A stretch of 15,003 nucleotides of DNA, from contig CBFCZU010000093.1 of the NCBI GenBank assembly GCA_965602635.1, positions 1 through 15,003 of the forward strand, given 5' to 3'. This DNA is from CBFCZU01 sp965602635. GTDB lineage: Bacteria; Planctomycetota; Phycisphaerae; SM23-33. This document shows positions 1 to 6,251 of this stretch, in pieces. The notes under the pieces are model-generated. The model was given only the letters and a program-made list of their open reading frames with translations. It did no database searches and was not told the origin of the DNA. The position numbers and the translations under genes are program-made. Every line of letters begins with the position of its first letter. The first letter of the stretch is position 1.

Positions 1-55
1 ACAGAGCGGCGGTTTCCTAAACCGCAGGTCAGAGGTTCGAGTCCTCTCGGGCGTA
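1..55 (+). tRNA. tRNA-Arg (CCT anticodon), 3' part
   Basis: This is the 3' two-thirds of a tRNA; the acceptor 5' strand and most of the D arm lie before the window. The anticodon stem is 9-13 paired with 21-25, all five pairs Watson-Crick. Its 7-base loop is TTCCTAA, so the anticodon is CCT (16-18), reading the Arg codon AGG. A 5-base variable loop (26-30) follows, then the T arm: stem 31-35 with 43-47 and loop TTCGAGT at 36-42. The acceptor 3' strand is 48-54 and the discriminator is A55. No CCA is encoded after position 55. Confidence 0.93.
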
Positions 56-163
56 GTGACGGCGCGGGCCGGCGCATGCAAACGGGACGAGGCCCGCCTT
101 CGGTTGGAAGGCAAGCCCCGTCCCGATGCTTGGCTCACGCCCCGGCCAGGCCGGGTCGGTATG
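56..163. terminator. Structured intergenic region between convergent tRNA and minus-strand operon
   Basis: Several stems are visible. CGGGACG (83-89) pairs with CGTCCCG (119-125) and encloses GCCTT (96-100) with AAGGC (108-112). GCGGGCC (64-70) with GGCCCGC (91-97) is a competing stem. An almost perfect palindrome, CCCGGCCAGGCCGGG, lies at 141-155, just past the stop codon of the minus-strand gene ending at 164. The position between two convergent transcription units suggests termination. None of the stems has a good T-run, so a classical intrinsic terminator is not proven. Confidence 0.35.
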
Positions 164-826
164 TCAGAAGCGCAGCAGGGCCGAGAGGTTCAGCCCGGAC
201 CCGCGGGAGGAGGTGCGGACCGTCTCGGTGACCCATCGCCCGGGGATCAGGACGTGGACCTGGCGAGTCTCGTACCGCGGCGGCACCCAGACCTTGACTC
301 TGCGCGTCTCGTAGGTGGGCGGCACCCAGACCTTCTCGAGGCGGCTGGGGCTGGTTATGACCCTGTGGGCGTTGCCGCGGGAGTCGTACAGGACCTGCTC
401 GACCGCCGGCACGTAGCGGGTCTCATATCGACCCGGCTCGATGCACACCAGCTCGGTTCGCCACTCGTGATGGCCGGCCTCGACGAGCACGCGCTGGATG
501 CGGGTCTCGTAAGTGGCCGGAATCCACCGGCGGATCGTTTGGCTAGAGCCGCCTCCCAGATTGACCGAGATGCGCGTTCTGCCGTCTGACTTGCCGAAGG
601 AGATGATCGTGCCGCTGTCCCGGAGGCTGCGGTGCATTGTCCGGGTATCAACTGTCCGGCTCCGTCCGACCCTCCGCCAGGCCTTTGCCCGTTCCTCGGC
701 GGCCTTGCGCTGGGCCCTGGAGGACCTCTTGCTCCCGGCCGCGGCCGGCGACTGCGACGAGAGAATCACTGCCGCCGACAGGAGGGCGACCCCGAGCGTC
801 CGTATCATTTTGGCCTTGCCGTTCAT
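164..826 (-). CDS. Secreted protein with P-x-x-Y-E-T-R repeats
   Basis: This is a 220-residue protein of unknown function and the last gene of the sigma-factor operon. The ATG at 826 is chosen over an upstream in-frame start because AGGAAAGGAG lies just before it and a signal peptide follows at once (basic start, hydrophobic core about 11-22, A-A-A near 28-30). A basic stretch (31-60) follows the leader, then a short glycine/serine-rich region near 90-96. The second half carries repeated units around Y-E-T-R: IPATYETR (102-109), GRYETR (132-137), VPPTYETR (168-175) and VPPRYETR (181-188), plus a degenerate one near 194-203. The repeats begin with aromatic/valine-proline residues and look like short beta strands. 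Similar Y-E-T-rich repeat proteins are familiar in planctomycetes, but I know of no assigned role. The protein is probably periplasmic or cell-surface, and it may be a target or sensor arm of the operon's regulator. Confidence 0.85.
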   Translation of the reverse strand: MNGKAKMIRTLGVALLSAAVILSSQSPAAAGSKRSSRAQRKAAEERAKAWRRVGRSRTVDTRTMHRSLRDSGTIISFGKSDGRTRISVNLGGGSSQTIRRWIPATYETRIQRVLVEAGHHEWRTELVCIEPGRYETRYVPAVEQVLYDSRGNAHRVITSPSRLEKVWVPPTYETRRVKVWVPPRYETRQVHVLIPGRWVTETVRTSSRGSGLNLSALLRF

Positions 827-904
827 TGCTGGGCTCCTTTCCTGGGGCTGGCCTCCCTCGCCCTGGGCTCGTTTGGGCGGCTCCCGACCCAAAAACCGGG
901 GCCG

Positions 905-1327
905 TCACCCGGACGAGGATCTTCGCTTCTTGACTAACTGGACGTACTGCTCGCGCTGCTGAGGGGTCAGCAGACCGATGAACTTTCGCATCAGTGCCAG
1001 GTTGGCCAGTCGGCGCGTCGTCGCGGCTTCGCCGGCCATGAATTCCTCAAGCAGCTTCTCGTCAGGCTCGTCCTTTGTCAGCTCCGCCATGAAGGCGTCC
1101 CGCTGGGGGGCGCGGTCCTTGCGAAGCTGGTCGAACTCGCCAAGAACTTTCTCGAATTCCTGTTGCTGGCGGTCGTCGAGCTTGAGCTTGCGGGCCATGA
1201 TCCGTGCCCGGGCCTTGAAGCCGCGGCGCTTGGCCATTCGGCCCTTGGCCCGGACGTAGCCGACCGTGAAGAAGACGTTGAACGCCAGTGACACCGCCAG
1301 CAGGATCCACGGGGCTTTGGCTTTCAT
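905..1327 (-). CDS. Membrane-anchored CpxP/Spy-like periplasmic protein (heavy-metal-resistance fold)
   Basis: This 140-residue protein has one N-terminal membrane segment (about 5-24) and a basic, helical, probably periplasmic remainder. Two LTxxQ-like helix starts are visible, L-D-D-R-Q near 50-54 and LTPQQ at 120-124, which are characteristic of CpxP/Spy/ZraP/CnrX relatives. Its length fits that family. Its ATG overlaps the stop of the upstream anti-sigma-like gene as ATGA (1324-1327), so the two are probably translationally coupled; GGAGG lies upstream as well. CnrX-type relatives sense metals through His and Met side chains. This protein has no His and no Cys, so metal binding is not supported, and envelope-stress or ligand sensing by helical packing is the safer reading. 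The family call is by motif and context only. Confidence 0.75.
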   Translation of the reverse strand: MKAKAPWILLAVSLAFNVFFTVGYVRAKGRMAKRRGFKARARIMARKLKLDDRQQQEFEKVLGEFDQLRKDRAPQRDAFMAELTKDEPDEKLLEEFMAGEAATTRRLANLALMRKFIGLLTPQQREQYVQLVKKRRSSSG

Positions 1328-1863
1328 GACTCGCCTCCGTTTCCGCCGTTGGCCTGGGGTCCGGCCAGGTCCGGGTCTGAGACGAGTTCGGTCAGGACGG
1401 CCGTCTCGGCGGCCTCGGCCCGGAGCTCATCGTTGAAGGTCTCGCGCCCCAGGCCGTAGCCCGACGCGCAGGCCAGCACGATGGCAGCGGCGGCGGCGGC
1501 CCAGCGGGCGCGTCGCCAGAAGCCGTGCAGGACCAGGGAGCCGCTGTGCGTCGGCCAGGTGCGAGTCACCCCGCCCGCCGCCAGGGCTTTGGCCCTGGCC
1601 AGCAGCGCCTCGGGCGGCGCCACCGGCTCGGCCCCTGCCAGGGCCCGCAGCTCGATGACCTCTTCCAGCAGGCTCGGGTCGGAGGCCATGGCGGCCTCGA
1701 CCCGCTCGGCCAGGTCCTTCCCGGCCGTGCCGGCCAGATAGGCCGCCAGGGCGTTGGCGTCGAGGCGCTGGCCCCGGCCGGCGTCGCCGGCTCGCTCCCG
1801 GTACCGGCGCCAGAGCCGCTCGCCCTGGTGCTGCTGCTCATCTTGGTGACGTTGTTCGCTCAT
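1324..1863 (-). CDS. Anti-sigma-factor-like single-pass membrane protein, no zinc motif
   Basis: This 179-residue protein is encoded between an ECF sigma factor and a CpxP-like protein. The ATG at 1863 is preferred because GAGGAAAC precedes it; an in-frame GTG at 1920 would add 19 residues. The cytoplasmic part has a strongly hydrophilic start (1-30), then a helical segment around 34-75 with the pattern LAAYLAG...ERVEAAMASDP, resembling the helices of anti-sigma domains. The H-x3-C-x2-C zinc signature is absent; the only Cys (132) lies in the membrane segment. A single membrane helix spans about 121-138, and a short Gly/Asn-rich tail (139-179) would face the periplasm. Order, topology and coupling to the next gene support the anti-sigma role; the sequence alone is only suggestive. 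Confidence 0.72.
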   Translation of the reverse strand: MSEQRHQDEQQHQGERLWRRYRERAGDAGRGQRLDANALAAYLAGTAGKDLAERVEAAMASDPSLLEEVIELRALAGAEPVAPPEALLARAKALAAGGVTRTWPTHSGSLVLHGFWRRARWAAAAAAIVLACASGYGLGRETFNDELRAEAAETAVLTELVSDPDLAGPQANGGNGGES

Positions 1864-1926
1864 GACCGTTTCCTCACTGAGTTGTACGGGTCGGGTGGTG
1901 CCCGCATCCCCGGGTACCACGTTCCT

Positions 1927-2481
1927 TCACGAAGAATCTTTGGCGGCGAAATGCCGCCGCAGCCTCTCAATGGCCTTGTGCCTGGTGCTGCGGACCGTCT
2001 GGGGGGAGATCCTCAGCAGCTTGGCGATCTCCGCCGCCTCCATTTCCCGGTCGAAGGTCAGGCTGAGCACGAGTTCCTGCCTGGCCGTGAGCACCCCCCG
2101 CGGCAGGTCCTCGGTGGGGCGGCTGGAGCTGGTCGCGTCGCTCTGGCGGGTGTCGCGCAGCACCGGCGCATCGTCAAGTGCCACCTGAGGCAGCCTCTTG
2201 CGCCGCAGGGCATCGATCGCCGTGCTGCGGGCGACGATGGTCAGCCAGGTCGCCAGCGACGCCCGCGCGGGGTCGTAGGTCCTGAGCAGGCGGAGGTCGT
2301 CCTTGATGAGCCGCAGGAACACGTCCTGGGCGATGTCCTCAGCCGTCTGGCCCTCGCCGGGCGTACTCCGCCCCCGGAGCGTCCTGAGAACGGCGGAGAA
2401 GATGACCGGGGCGTACCGATCGACGAAGGCGTCCCACGCCTGCTCATCCCCCTCCAGGCATTTCGCCAGAAGTTCATCCAT
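1927..2481 (-). CDS. ECF-type RNA polymerase sigma factor (sigma-70 family)
   Basis: This 184-residue protein has region 2 at about 12-96 and region 4 at about 132-178. Region 2 shows AEDIAQDVFLRL (47-58), then the DPARASLATWL...A-x-x-DALRRKR stretch typical of promoter melting and core binding. Region 4 shows the LTARQELVLSL start and a helix-turn-helix near 148-172 (EIAKLLRISPQTVRSTRHKA). The ATG at 2481 gives a conventional N-terminus but has no clear Shine-Dalgarno. A TTG at 2508 is preceded by GAGG seven bases away and would add nine residues, so the true start is uncertain. It is the first gene of the minus-strand operon with the anti-sigma-like, CpxP-like and Y-E-T-R repeat genes, and would direct polymerase to its own regulon. 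Autoregulation is common in such systems but not demonstrated here. Confidence 0.93.
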   Translation of the reverse strand: MDELLAKCLEGDEQAWDAFVDRYAPVIFSAVLRTLRGRSTPGEGQTAEDIAQDVFLRLIKDDLRLLRTYDPARASLATWLTIVARSTAIDALRRKRLPQVALDDAPVLRDTRQSDATSSSRPTEDLPRGVLTARQELVLSLTFDREMEAAEIAKLLRISPQTVRSTRHKAIERLRRHFAAKDSS

Positions 2482-2538
2482 GGCAGAGACGTCGGCGGAA
2501 CGGCGCAACGGCTGGCCTCGCCGCTACGGCCTCTTCGG

Positions 2539-2567
2539 ATCATATCGCCGCCAGTGCCGACAATCCA
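2539..2567 (-). promoter_or_regulatory. Possible promoter for the sigma-factor operon
   Basis: On the minus strand, TGGATT (2567-2562) is followed 17 bases later by TATGAT (2544-2539). The -10 matches the consensus at five of six positions; the -35 is weak. Predicted transcription would start near 2532, just upstream of both candidate sigma starts. Found by eye only; ECF autoregulation through a different motif cannot be excluded. Confidence 0.3.
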
Positions 2568-2652
2568 GTTGGCGCGGGCAGGTCGGTGGAGGTGGAGGCG
2601 AGGGTCGCGGCGTCAGAACGGTGAATGTCGCGGCGTTGGGCGGCGCCCGCTA

Positions 2653-4041
2653 CTACTGTCTCAGGGCGCGTCGCTTCTGTCGCATCAGCGCTGCCCCAAG
2701 CAGCAGGAAAGCCAGACTGGCCGGGGCGGGCACAAGGTTATCATCGATGCCGGTGCCGTAGTTCATGGACCAGATGGTGTAATCCAGGCCGTCAATGTAT
2801 GCGTCGCCGTTGAGGTCCGTCGGCAGCCAGCCGCTCTGAAGATAGTCGTTGGACCAGGCGATGTAGTCGAGCCCGTCCACCATTCCGTCGAGGCTGCAGT
2901 CTCCCTCCACCCACGAGTCCCACCGCATCAGCGGATCGCCGATAACGGTGTTGACGTAGGAGAGCTGGAAGATGGAGTTCCAGGCGGCCTCGGCCCAGGT
3001 GTAGCCTTCCAGGAGCATCTCAAAGAGCTTGCTCTCGTCGGCGGTGTCGAAGAGGGTGGCGCGGGGCTCTTCGACGTATCCGACGCCCGCGGTTCCTCCC
3101 TTGGCGATCCACTCTCCCAGGAGTGCCTGCCCGTTGCGGTTGCCCCCCTCGGTGAAGCTGTACGCGTTGAAGCTCTCATAGCTGGCAAAGACCGCGCCGT
3201 TGGCGGGGAGCACTTCGGTCAGGTCGCGGAGCACGTAACTAGGCACATCCGGAGGCTGGGCGGGCGAGCCGCCGCCGTAGATTCCATGGCTGACGTAGCC
3301 CAGTGCCGGGGCGTTGAGCATTCCCACGAACCCCGAGCTGGGCTCGTAATAGTGCTCCAGGCCGCGCTCGGCCAAAACGCCGGACGTTTCGAACATCCTG
3401 TCCACTCCCGCAGCCGGCGCGTAAGGGTCGTCGTCCAGCAGGAACTGGGACCCGCCCGGCTTGCCCACGACGACGAGGCGCGCCCGGTCGATCGCGACGA
3501 GCACGTCGATAGCGGTGAACCCGTCCAGCCTGGCCGTGAGCCTCGTGCCGTAGCCAGCATGGCTGAAGGGCACGTTGGCGTCGTGGTAAGGATTCCTCGC
3601 CAGGAGGTTCGAGAACAGCCACTCCTGGTCTCCCATCTCCTCGCTGGAGTCGATAGTGTCGATGCGGGTCAGTTCGCTCTCCAGGCTGGAATATGGCCGC
3701 CACGAAGTTCCGGAGCCGGGGTTGTCAATGCGCAGCGGCAGGCCCTTGGTGGTGACGATGCAGTCAATGCCGTCCAAGGCCGGCAGCACCTGGGGGCGAA
3801 TGGTGCTGAGATAGAAATCCGCGGAGACCGCTTCACCCACCGGCACTCCGGTAAGGGGAAGCAGTCGAACTCCCGGGTGCACGTACTCGTAATATGCCGC
3901 GATACTCACACCAGCGTGACTGGCGTCATTGTAGATCACCAGCACATTCTCTGGTTCCAGGCCGTAGGAAGTCGCCCCGACCAGCCCCACCCCCACGAAC
4001 ATCACGACGGTCCACAATAGCACTCGTCGCCTCGTACCCAT
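2653..4041 (-). CDS. TIGR03790-like exported protein with dockerin-like repeats and PEP-CTERM-like tail
   Basis: This is a 462-residue exported protein. The ATG at 4041 is chosen because GGGAGG lies eight bases upstream and a signal peptide (1-about 27) follows. Residues 28-372 resemble the TIGR03790 family of conserved bacterial proteins of unknown function: an early ENVLVIYN block (31-38) with I-A-x-Y-Y (47-51), TTKGLPLRI (97-105), a central DDDPYA (203-208), and a late GYTWAEAAWNS...VIGDPLMR segment (346-373). Two dockerin-like calcium loops follow: GDCSLDGMVDGLDY (380-393) and TDLNGDAYIDGLDY (408-421), each followed by a Trp-containing helix. The C-terminus has VPAPAS (437-442), a hydrophobic helix (about 443-452) and a basic end, which is a PEP-CTERM-type sorting signal with PAPA instead of the usual PEP. 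It is likely retained at the cell surface after exosortase processing. Enzymatic function is unknown. Confidence 0.85.
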   Translation of the reverse strand: MGTRRRVLLWTVVMFVGVGLVGATSYGLEPENVLVIYNDASHAGVSIAAYYEYVHPGVRLLPLTGVPVGEAVSADFYLSTIRPQVLPALDGIDCIVTTKGLPLRIDNPGSGTSWRPYSSLESELTRIDTIDSSEEMGDQEWLFSNLLARNPYHDANVPFSHAGYGTRLTARLDGFTAIDVLVAIDRARLVVVGKPGGSQFLLDDDPYAPAAGVDRMFETSGVLAERGLEHYYEPSSGFVGMLNAPALGYVSHGIYGGGSPAQPPDVPSYVLRDLTEVLPANGAVFASYESFNAYSFTEGGNRNGQALLGEWIAKGGTAGVGYVEEPRATLFDTADESKLFEMLLEGYTWAEAAWNSIFQLSYVNTVIGDPLMRWDSWVEGDCSLDGMVDGLDYIAWSNDYLQSGWLPTDLNGDAYIDGLDYTIWSMNYGTGIDDNLVPAPASLAFLLLGAALMRQKRRALRQ

Positions 4042-4232
4042 CAGAAAGGCCTCCCTGAAAAACAAAGGAACCCCGCTGGCCCGCACATCCCAAAACCGCC
4101 AGCAGGATAGCCTTCTGGACACAGGACGTCACTGACAGCTTGTAGCTTACCCCCCCCTATTCATCGCTGTCCAGGAGCCAAACTCGTTATTCACTCGATC
4201 CAGTTGCTCCTCGGCGTAACGTGCTTGCTTCT

Positions 4233-4892
4233 CTAACCTCGACGTCTGGAACGACAAAGCGCCACAAGCCCCAACGCCAACAGCGCCAGCGTGGTCGGCT
4301 CCGGGACCGGTATGGGCAGGCCCAACCCGGGGTCTGGCTTGGCGCCCATTGGGTAACCCATCGTACTGCCGCCGTCCCATTCCGGGCCGGCGGGGGAGGT
4401 GAAGTACAGTATCGCGCTGCTCGAGCCCACCGGGATAACCGGAGTCCAGAACCGCCACAGGGCCGTCCCCACGTCGAACCCGCAATAGTCCGGGTCAATG
4501 ATCGTCGGGTCGCTCGGGTTAGGATCAAGGTAGTTGATGTTGTAGGCCTCATGGTCCAGCACACCGATACTGAGCTGATTGACGTTGGGCGGCCCCGGGC
4601 TGGACACGTTCACAACCTCCACGACCTGATAGGCATAGACGTAGTGTCCCGGCTGCGGGTCGAAGCCGAACACCGGAGAGCCGACGCACGCCCCCGGCGC
4701 ATAGACGTTGTAATCGATGTCCGCCGTATAGAAACTTATGTTCGGGGGCACATTCGCGGTGTCGAAGGTCAGCGTGTTCCGCCAGCCTGGCATGCCGGTA
4801 GCGTCGTCGGCGAGGATTCCCCCCCAAGCCGTGCTGCTCGCCACCAGGAGCGCCAGCACGGTGCTTCCTGCAATCGTCACGAACTTGCGCAT
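4233..4892 (-). CDS. PEP-CTERM sorting-domain protein, unknown function
   Basis: This is a 219-residue exported protein. The ATG at 4892 has GGGAGG six bases upstream and starts a clear signal peptide (MRKFVTIAG..., cleavage probably after A-W-G near 24). The mature part is rich in Asp, Asn, Pro and aromatic residues and looks beta-rich; I recognise no catalytic motif. It has a few Cys (near 68, 136 and in the tail). The last 24 residues form a textbook PEP-CTERM signal: VPEPTTLALLALG, a hydrophobic helix, then the basic end CRSRRRG. Such tails are recognised by exosortase for export and surface attachment. The gene stands between two other PEP-CTERM genes with gaps of about 190 and 220 bases, so each may be transcribed separately. 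Confidence 0.9.
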   Translation of the reverse strand: MRKFVTIAGSTVLALLVASSTAWGGILADDATGMPGWRNTLTFDTANVPPNISFYTADIDYNVYAPGACVGSPVFGFDPQPGHYVYAYQVVEVVNVSSPGPPNVNQLSIGVLDHEAYNINYLDPNPSDPTIIDPDYCGFDVGTALWRFWTPVIPVGSSSAILYFTSPAGPEWDGGSTMGYPMGAKPDPGLGLPIPVPEPTTLALLALGLVALCRSRRRG

Positions 4893-4985
4893 GTTCTGCC
4901 TCCCTTCCAAGGCCAGCCGGCGTGCACCCCTCCGCCGGCGCAACGGGTAATCGGTGCGCTGCTCTCTGTCTGTCTATCCAGTTTT

Positions 4986-5006
4986 CCGCCGGGGTCCGTC
5001 CGGCGG
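4986..5006. terminator. GC-rich hairpin between two PEP-CTERM genes
   Basis: CCGCCGG (4986-4992) and CCGGCGG (5000-5006) are perfect inverted arms around a 7-base loop. The hairpin lies about 110 bases downstream of the PEP-CTERM gene ending at 5117. In the minus-strand reading direction it is followed by AAAA, not by a T-run, so termination by it alone is uncertain. A tandem 7-base direct repeat, GACACTA, lies next to it at 5014-5027. Confidence 0.35.
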
Positions 5007-5042
5007 GGCTGTTGACACTAGACACTAGGCAAAGGCTGGCGC

Positions 5043-5092
5043 CGTGCCTCCGGCTACCGCGCATCGCCAGGCCAGGCGGAGGTCTCGGCACG
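5043..5092 (-). terminator. Stem-loop just downstream of the 5117-5713 gene
   Basis: CGTG plus CCTCCG (5043-5052) can pair with CGGAGG (5077-5082) and CACG (5089-5092), the two stem parts separated by a 6-base bulge. It begins about 25 bases after the stop codon of the minus-strand gene. Its position suits a 3' stabilising or terminating structure; no T-run follows. Confidence 0.3.
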
Positions 5093-5116
5093 TTGCTTGT
5101 CTTGTCACCATCGGAG

Positions 5117-5713
5117 CTACCGCTTGCGCCTGCGAAGCAGCGACAGCAGGCCAACGGTCAGCAGGCCGATCGTGGCGGGCTCAGGGATCACGTTCGACGG
5201 CGAGGCAATCATCCCCGTCGCAGTGTGGCTCTCGTTTATGACCGAGCCCAGAAACAGCAGCGGCTCATTGACGCTCCAGTACGTCAGGGCGTAGCTGACC
5301 TCTGGGGCAACCAGGCCGGTGAAGGACCAGCCTGCCGTCCACGGCTCGGTCGGCGGCAGGGGATTGAAAGCCTCGTCCCAGGGCGCGACGTCAGTCGGAC
5401 CGATCTGGTGAGACCCGATGTCCACCGCCTCATTGCTGGGCAGCATCGACACCGTGAACGAGGTTGCCGGCGACGTCCCCAAAGACGTTATCTGGTAAAC
5501 GTACTCGAACTGGAGCTCACCGCCGTGCAACACCCTGTCGTTCACGCAGTATTCGATGGCGACGGAGAGATCCACGTCCGTCCAGGTCACCGTATCCGTC
5601 CATGTCGTGCTGCTGCCGTCCGTGTACACATTGGTCGTGTCCAGTGCGGCCAGTGCTGTGCCGCAAAGGCCCAACACTGCTACGGCCGTTAATACTAATG
5701 TTACCCTCCTCAT
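5117..5713 (-). CDS. PEP-CTERM sorting-domain protein, unknown function
   Basis: This is a 198-residue exported protein. Two ATGs lie six bases apart (5719 and 5713). AGGAG is only one to two bases from the first but about seven from the second, so 5713 is chosen. A signal peptide covers about 1-22 (hydrophobic core, A-L-A before the likely cut). The mature domain is rich in Thr, Ser and Val and probably an all-beta sandwich; no active-site motif is seen. The C-terminus is a canonical PEP-CTERM tail: VIPEPATIGLL, a short hydrophobic helix and the basic end LLRRRKR. It would be processed by an exosortase encoded elsewhere. A strong promoter candidate lies about 350 bases upstream (6064-6091), implying a long leader. 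Confidence 0.9.
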   Translation of the reverse strand: MRRVTLVLTAVAVLGLCGTALAALDTTNVYTDGSSTTWTDTVTWTDVDLSVAIEYCVNDRVLHGGELQFEYVYQITSLGTSPATSFTVSMLPSNEAVDIGSHQIGPTDVAPWDEAFNPLPPTEPWTAGWSFTGLVAPEVSYALTYWSVNEPLLFLGSVINESHTATGMIASPSNVIPEPATIGLLTVGLLSLLRRRKR

Positions 5714-5880
5714 GCTCATTCTCCTTTCTTACGTCTTCCCTCGTCTTTCGATTGACCTGGGGGCCGCCGCTGACCGGCCCGCAGCGCCCGACTCGGGCAA
5801 CAGGGGCAGGCACAGCCGGGAAGAAGTCCCTCTCTTCCTCCAAAACCTCGGACCCAGGCGCCTCCTGAATGTACGGTTAG

Positions 5881-5914
5881 TCCAACAATCGACAGTGCTG
5901 CTCTATCGGTTGGA
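5881..5914 (-). other. Bulged stem-loop in the predicted leader
   Basis: TCCAAC (5881-5886) pairs perfectly with GTTGGA (5909-5914). Inside, CGA (5890-5892) pairs with TCG (5906-5908), leaving a one-sided three-base bulge (5887-5889) and a 13-base loop. Transcribed on the minus strand, it lies about 145 nt downstream of the predicted start of transcription. Confidence 0.35.
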
Positions 5915-5945
5915 ACTTGGCCAGGACGGCCTAAGGCAGGTTCGA

Positions 5946-5999
5946 AGGAGCGATCGGAGCTTTCCAGCGGCTTCGCCGCCGGATACTCCCTCCGCTCCT
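5946..5999 (-). other. 54-nt rod-like hairpin, candidate structured RNA
   Basis: Read on the minus strand, AGGAGCG pairs with CGCTCCT (7 bp), GGAG with CTCC (4 bp) and CCGGCGGC with GCCGCTGG (8 bp including one G-U pair), closed by a GAA loop. The helices are separated by small internal loops, GAG opposite GAT and TAT opposite AAAG. It sits about 60 nt after the predicted transcription start at about 6057. A flanking GGCAGG/CCTGCC pair could form an alternative outer stem. No known riboswitch family was recognised. Confidence 0.5.
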
Positions 6000-6063
6000 G
6001 CCCCTCACAAATTCAGCTTTCCCGCTCCATATAAGGAAGCCGGAGCTCTACTGCAACACGCAG

Positions 6064-6091
6064 ATTCTACCCCCGATCGCCATCCTGTCAA
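6064..6091 (-). promoter_or_regulatory. Near-consensus sigma-70 promoter
   Basis: On the minus strand, TTGACA (6091-6086, perfect -35) is followed after 16 bases by TAGAAT (6069-6064, five of six matches to the -10). A run of six T lies just upstream of the -35, like an UP element. Transcription would start near 6057 and run toward the PEP-CTERM gene beginning at 5713. It is the best promoter-like site I found in the window. Confidence 0.6.
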
Positions 6092-6251
6092 GCGAAAAAA
6101 GCCGATTCCGAGCGATTCTCTCCTGGTCGCAGGGCTGGCAATGGAGGCGGGAACCGGCAAGATTTGAGGCAAGTGTTTGTCTGACAAGCCGCTAACGCAA
6201 CTAGCCAGTTTGCGGCCGTCCGCTGGGCCTGGGGAGAAAAACGCGGGCGGC

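Larger units (their letters stand above)
5714..6251. other. Gene-free region with predicted long structured leader
   Basis: I see no convincing protein gene on either strand; the long plus-strand frame here is antisense to the PEP-CTERM gene and has no recognisable content. The region contains a near-consensus promoter on the minus strand (6064-6091), a rod-like hairpin (5946-5999), a bulged stem-loop (5881-5914), and small hairpins at 5786-5798 (GCCCG/CGGGC) and 5761-5780 (GGGCC/GGCCC). A short palindrome, TTGTCTGACAA, lies at 6177-6187, between purC and the promoter. The minus-strand transcript would run about 345 nt before the next start codon. Whether it is a leader of the PEP-CTERM mRNA or contains a separate small RNA cannot be decided by eye. 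Confidence 0.6.

Noticed and set aside
905..1327. Heavy-metal sensor function for the CpxP-like protein
   Set aside because: No His or Cys residues are present, so the known CnrX/ZraP-type metal ligands are missing; only the fold class is kept.
1525..4020. Plus-strand open frame of 831 codons
   Set aside because: It runs antisense across the anti-sigma, sigma and TIGR03790-like genes, all of which have clear domains, and its own product shows no recognisable motif.
5556..6167. Plus-strand open frame of 203 codons covering the gene-free region
   Set aside because: It begins inside and antisense to the PEP-CTERM gene, and has no ribosome-binding site or recognisable domain.
6177..6187. Palindrome TTGTCTGACAA as a repressor operator
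   Set aside because: It is a single short site, not overlapping the promoter boxes, and matches no operator I can name with confidence.
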